From contig JAFYUG010000191.1 in assembly GCA_017558545.1 (NCBI GenBank), positions 1-7,140 of the forward strand: a stretch of DNA of 7,140 bases, read 5' to 3'. A program made the translations under genes and the position numbers. Shown here one piece after another: positions 5,082-7,140 of this stretch; the first letter of the stretch is position 1; each line of letters begins with the position of its first letter. The notes under the pieces are model-generated. The model saw nothing but the letters and a program-made list of their open reading frames with translations. It was not told the DNA's origin and ran no database searches. The DNA comes from Oscillospiraceae bacterium. Lineage in GTDB: Bacteria; Bacillota; Clostridia; Oscillospirales; Oscillospiraceae.

Positions 5082-6449
5082 ATGGCAGCTAAGAATGTTA
5101 TCAAGACAATTGAAAAGGTCAGCCCCCTCTATGGCAAGGTCAAGGCCGGCGACCAGCTTATAAGCATCAACGGCAACATCGTCAAGGACGTGCTGGACTA
5201 TAAGTTCTATGGCTATGACCGCAAGCTGAAAATTGAAATTCTCACCGCCGAGGGCAAGAGCAAAACCATCCGCGTGAGAAAAATAGAGGGCATGGATTTG
5301 GGTCTGGAGTTTGAAACCTACCTTATGGATGCTCCCCGCTCCTGCGCCAACCGCTGCGTATTCTGCTTCATAGACCAAAACCCTGCCGGCATGAGAAAGA
5401 GCATCTATTTCAAAGATGATGATGCCCGCCTCAGCTTCCTTATGGGCTGCTATATCACCCTCACCAATTTGTCCAAAAGGGAAATTCAGCGCATTATAGA
5501 CCTGCATATTTCCCCTGTTAATATATCCGTCCATACCACCGACCCCGTATTGCGCGAAGAGATGCTTTGCAGCAAGAGGGCAGGGGAGGTCATGGAACTT
5601 ATGACCCGCTTTGCCGAGGCAGGTATCACCATGAACTGCCAGATAGTCTGCTGCCCCGGTATTAATGACGGCGAAGCGCTTTTGCGCAGCATGGTTGACC
5701 TTCGCAGCCTCTATCCCGCCGTAAACAGCGTTTCCATCGTGCCTCTGGGTCTCACCAAGCACAGAGAAGGCCTTCGCGATCTTGAAGCTTTCACCCCCGA
5801 ACACGCGGGAGAGACCATAGACATGGTTGAAGAGTTCGCTCAGAAGTGCCTTGAAGAAACCGGCACAAGACTTTTCTTCTGCTCCGATGAAATGTATCTC
5901 AAGGCAGGCCGAGCTCTGCCCGAAGATGACTTCTATGAAGAGCATACCCAGCTTGATAACGGCGTTGGCATGATAAGACTTTTGGAGAAGGAGTTTGAGA
6001 TGGCTCTTGACTGCTCCGAAAGCGCCGACGGAGTAAGCTTTTCCATGGCAACTGCGGCAGATTTTGCGCCATTTCTTGAAAATCTGCTCTGTACGGCAGA
6101 GAAAAAGTATGATAATATAAAGGGTAAAGTATACTCCATCCGCAATGATTTCTACGGCGAGAGCGTCACCGTGGCAGGTCTTATTACGGGAAGAGATTTA
6201 ATTTCCCAGCTCAAGGGTAAGCAGCTGGGTCAGCGCCTTTTGATTTCCGCGAATATGCTCCGTCAGGAGGAGATGGATTTCCTTGATGACATCACCCTTG
6301 AGGAAGCGGAAAAGGAGCTGGGCGTTAAAATTTACCCCATTTCTCAGGATGGCGGCGAGCTTTGCGATGCCATGCTGGGAATTATGCCCCAAGTGCAAAA
6401 GCCCAAGGCAGATGCCGAGGACACCGAATATAACAAGTATAACCAATAA
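5082..6449 (+). CDS. DUF512 family radical SAM protein with N-terminal PDZ-like domain
   Basis: A 455-residue protein with three parts: a PDZ-like domain (about residues 6-60, with VKAGDQLISINGN at 20-32), a radical SAM core, and a C-terminal DUF512 domain (about 220-430, with VTVAGLITGRDL and LLISANMLR). The cluster-binding motif CANRCVFCF (88-96) has the canonical C-x3-C-x2-C spacing at Cys88, 92 and 95, so it should bind a 4Fe-4S cluster and S-adenosylmethionine. The reaction and substrate of this widespread anaerobe family are not known to me. AAAGGAAG (5067-5074) precedes the ATG by 7 bases. The length is normal and no frame break is seen. It is followed by der after 22 bases and probably shares its transcript; adjacency of these two genes is common in Clostridia, as far as I recall. 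Confidence 0.9.
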   Translation: MAAKNVIKTIEKVSPLYGKVKAGDQLISINGNIVKDVLDYKFYGYDRKLKIEILTAEGKSKTIRVRKIEGMDLGLEFETYLMDAPRSCANRCVFCFIDQNPAGMRKSIYFKDDDARLSFLMGCYITLTNLSKREIQRIIDLHISPVNISVHTTDPVLREEMLCSKRAGEVMELMTRFAEAGITMNCQIVCCPGINDGEALLRSMVDLRSLYPAVNSVSIVPLGLTKHREGLRDLEAFTPEHAGETIDMVEEFAQKCLEETGTRLFFCSDEMYLKAGRALPEDDFYEEHTQLDNGVGMIRLLEKEFEMALDCSESADGVSFSMATAADFAPFLENLLCTAEKKYDNIKGKVYSIRNDFYGESVTVAGLITGRDLISQLKGKQLGQRLLISANMLRQEEMDFLDDITLEEAEKELGVKIYPISQDGGELCDAMLGIMPQVQKPKADAEDTEYNKYNQ

Positions 6450-6471
6450 GAAAAGGAGGCTTTGAGAGAAA

Positions 6472-7140
6472 ATGTCCAGACCTCTTGTAGCCATAGTAGG
6501 CCGCCCCAATGTGGGCAAAAGTCTGCTTTTCAACCGCCTCGCAGGCCGCCGTCTCTCCATTGTTGAGGACACCCCCGGCGTAACCCGCGATAGACTCTAT
6601 GCAGAGTGCGATTGGAACGGCAGAGTATTTGATATAGTAGACACCGGCGGCATTGAGCCCACCACCGATAATGAAATTCTCATGTTCATGCGTGAGCAGG
6701 CCAATATCGCCATTAACGCAGCTGATGTTATCGTTCTCGTAACCGATATCACCACCGGCGTTACCGCAGCGGACAAGGATGTTGCCAATATGCTTCTGCG
6801 CAGCAAGAAGCCCGTTGTGCTCTGTGTCAACAAGGTGGATAACCCCTCCCGCGTTGACACCACCATTTATGAGTTCTATTCTCTGGGTCTTGGCGATCCC
6901 ATCCCCCTTTCCGCCGTTCACGGCCACGGCACCGGCGATATGCTGGATGCCTGCCTTGAATACTTCCCCCCCGAGGGCGAGGAAGAGGGCGACCCCGACC
7001 GCATCAATGTTGCCATTATAGGCAAGCCCAATGTTGGCAAAAGCTCCCTTACCAACCTTATCGCTGGTGAGCAGAGAGTTATAGTCTCCAACGTTGCAGG
7101 CACCACCCGCGACGCTGTTGACACCAAGATTGACAATGAA
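6472..7140 (+). CDS. der: Ribosome-assembly GTPase Der (EngA), 3' end outside the window
   Basis: The first 223 codons of Der, a double-GTPase needed for 50S subunit assembly; the whole protein is usually about 440 residues. GTPase domain 1 has G1 GRPNVGKS (10-17), G2/switch TPGVTRDR, G3 DTGG and G4 NKVD. Domain 2 starts with GKPNVGKSSL and AGTTRDA before the window ends. In domain 1 the residue after GKS is Leu (GKSLLFN) where most bacteria have Thr. AAGGAGG (6453-6459) lies 12 bases before the ATG, a longish gap, but a TGA in frame at 6463-6465 excludes any earlier start. The frame is open to the last base, so the truncation is only the window edge. Codons are GC-rich like those of the upstream radical SAM gene. 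Confidence 0.97.
   Translation, partial: MSRPLVAIVGRPNVGKSLLFNRLAGRRLSIVEDTPGVTRDRLYAECDWNGRVFDIVDTGGIEPTTDNEILMFMREQANIAINAADVIVLVTDITTGVTAADKDVANMLLRSKKPVVLCVNKVDNPSRVDTTIYEFYSLGLGDPIPLSAVHGHGTGDMLDACLEYFPPEGEEEGDPDRINVAIIGKPNVGKSSLTNLIAGEQRVIVSNVAGTTRDAVDTKIDNE

Noticed and set aside
4887..5945. A 352-codon open frame on the minus strand opposite the radical SAM gene
   Set aside because: It overlaps a clear DUF512 protein with an intact C-x3-C-x2-C motif, spans the rpmF terminator and GC-rich repeat, and shows no family features.

Overview
The window looks like a chromosomal segment from a gut-type member of Clostridia (Bacillota), most like the Oscillospiraceae/Ruminococcaceae group. The support is strong AGGAGG-type ribosome binding sites, sigma-A promoters close to consensus, the neighbouring pair of a DUF512 radical SAM gene and der, a YceD gene in front of rpmF, and several palindromic intergenic repeats rich in CTCCCT/AGGGAG. 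The species cannot be fixed from the sequence alone.

Layout. Bases 1-187 are non-coding as far as I can see and carry one hairpin repeat. Bases 188-1360 hold two plus-strand genes that look translationally coupled: a compact RluA-family pseudouridine synthase and a DUF3267 membrane protein with a zincin HEXXH motif. Bases 1380-2240 are the accessory part. An AT-rich GNAT acetyltransferase gene sits between two 47-base inverted repeats with only two mismatches, and the right arm runs into a roughly 260-base palindromic repeat. The ends of this cassette also show a pattern like integron attC core sites. A bidirectional terminator (2286-2323) closes the region.

Bases 2326-4055 form a minus-strand operon: an S4-domain RluA-family pseudouridine synthase, followed by an SH3-like lipoprotein. 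It diverges from the plus-strand operon yceD-rpmF (4184-4909). The two operons start from back-to-back promoters at 4089-4157, and the plus promoter is a perfect TTGACA-N17-TATAAT. A strong terminator follows rpmF, then another hairpin repeat, then the DUF512 radical SAM gene and the first 223 codons of der.

Functionally, most of the core genes serve ribosome or rRNA metabolism: two pseudouridine synthases, YceD (linked in other bacteria to 23S rRNA/50S accumulation), ribosomal protein L32 and the ribosome-assembly GTPase Der. The GNAT cassette is the only gene that looks foreign by base composition and flanking structure, and it is the best candidate in the window for something not yet described.
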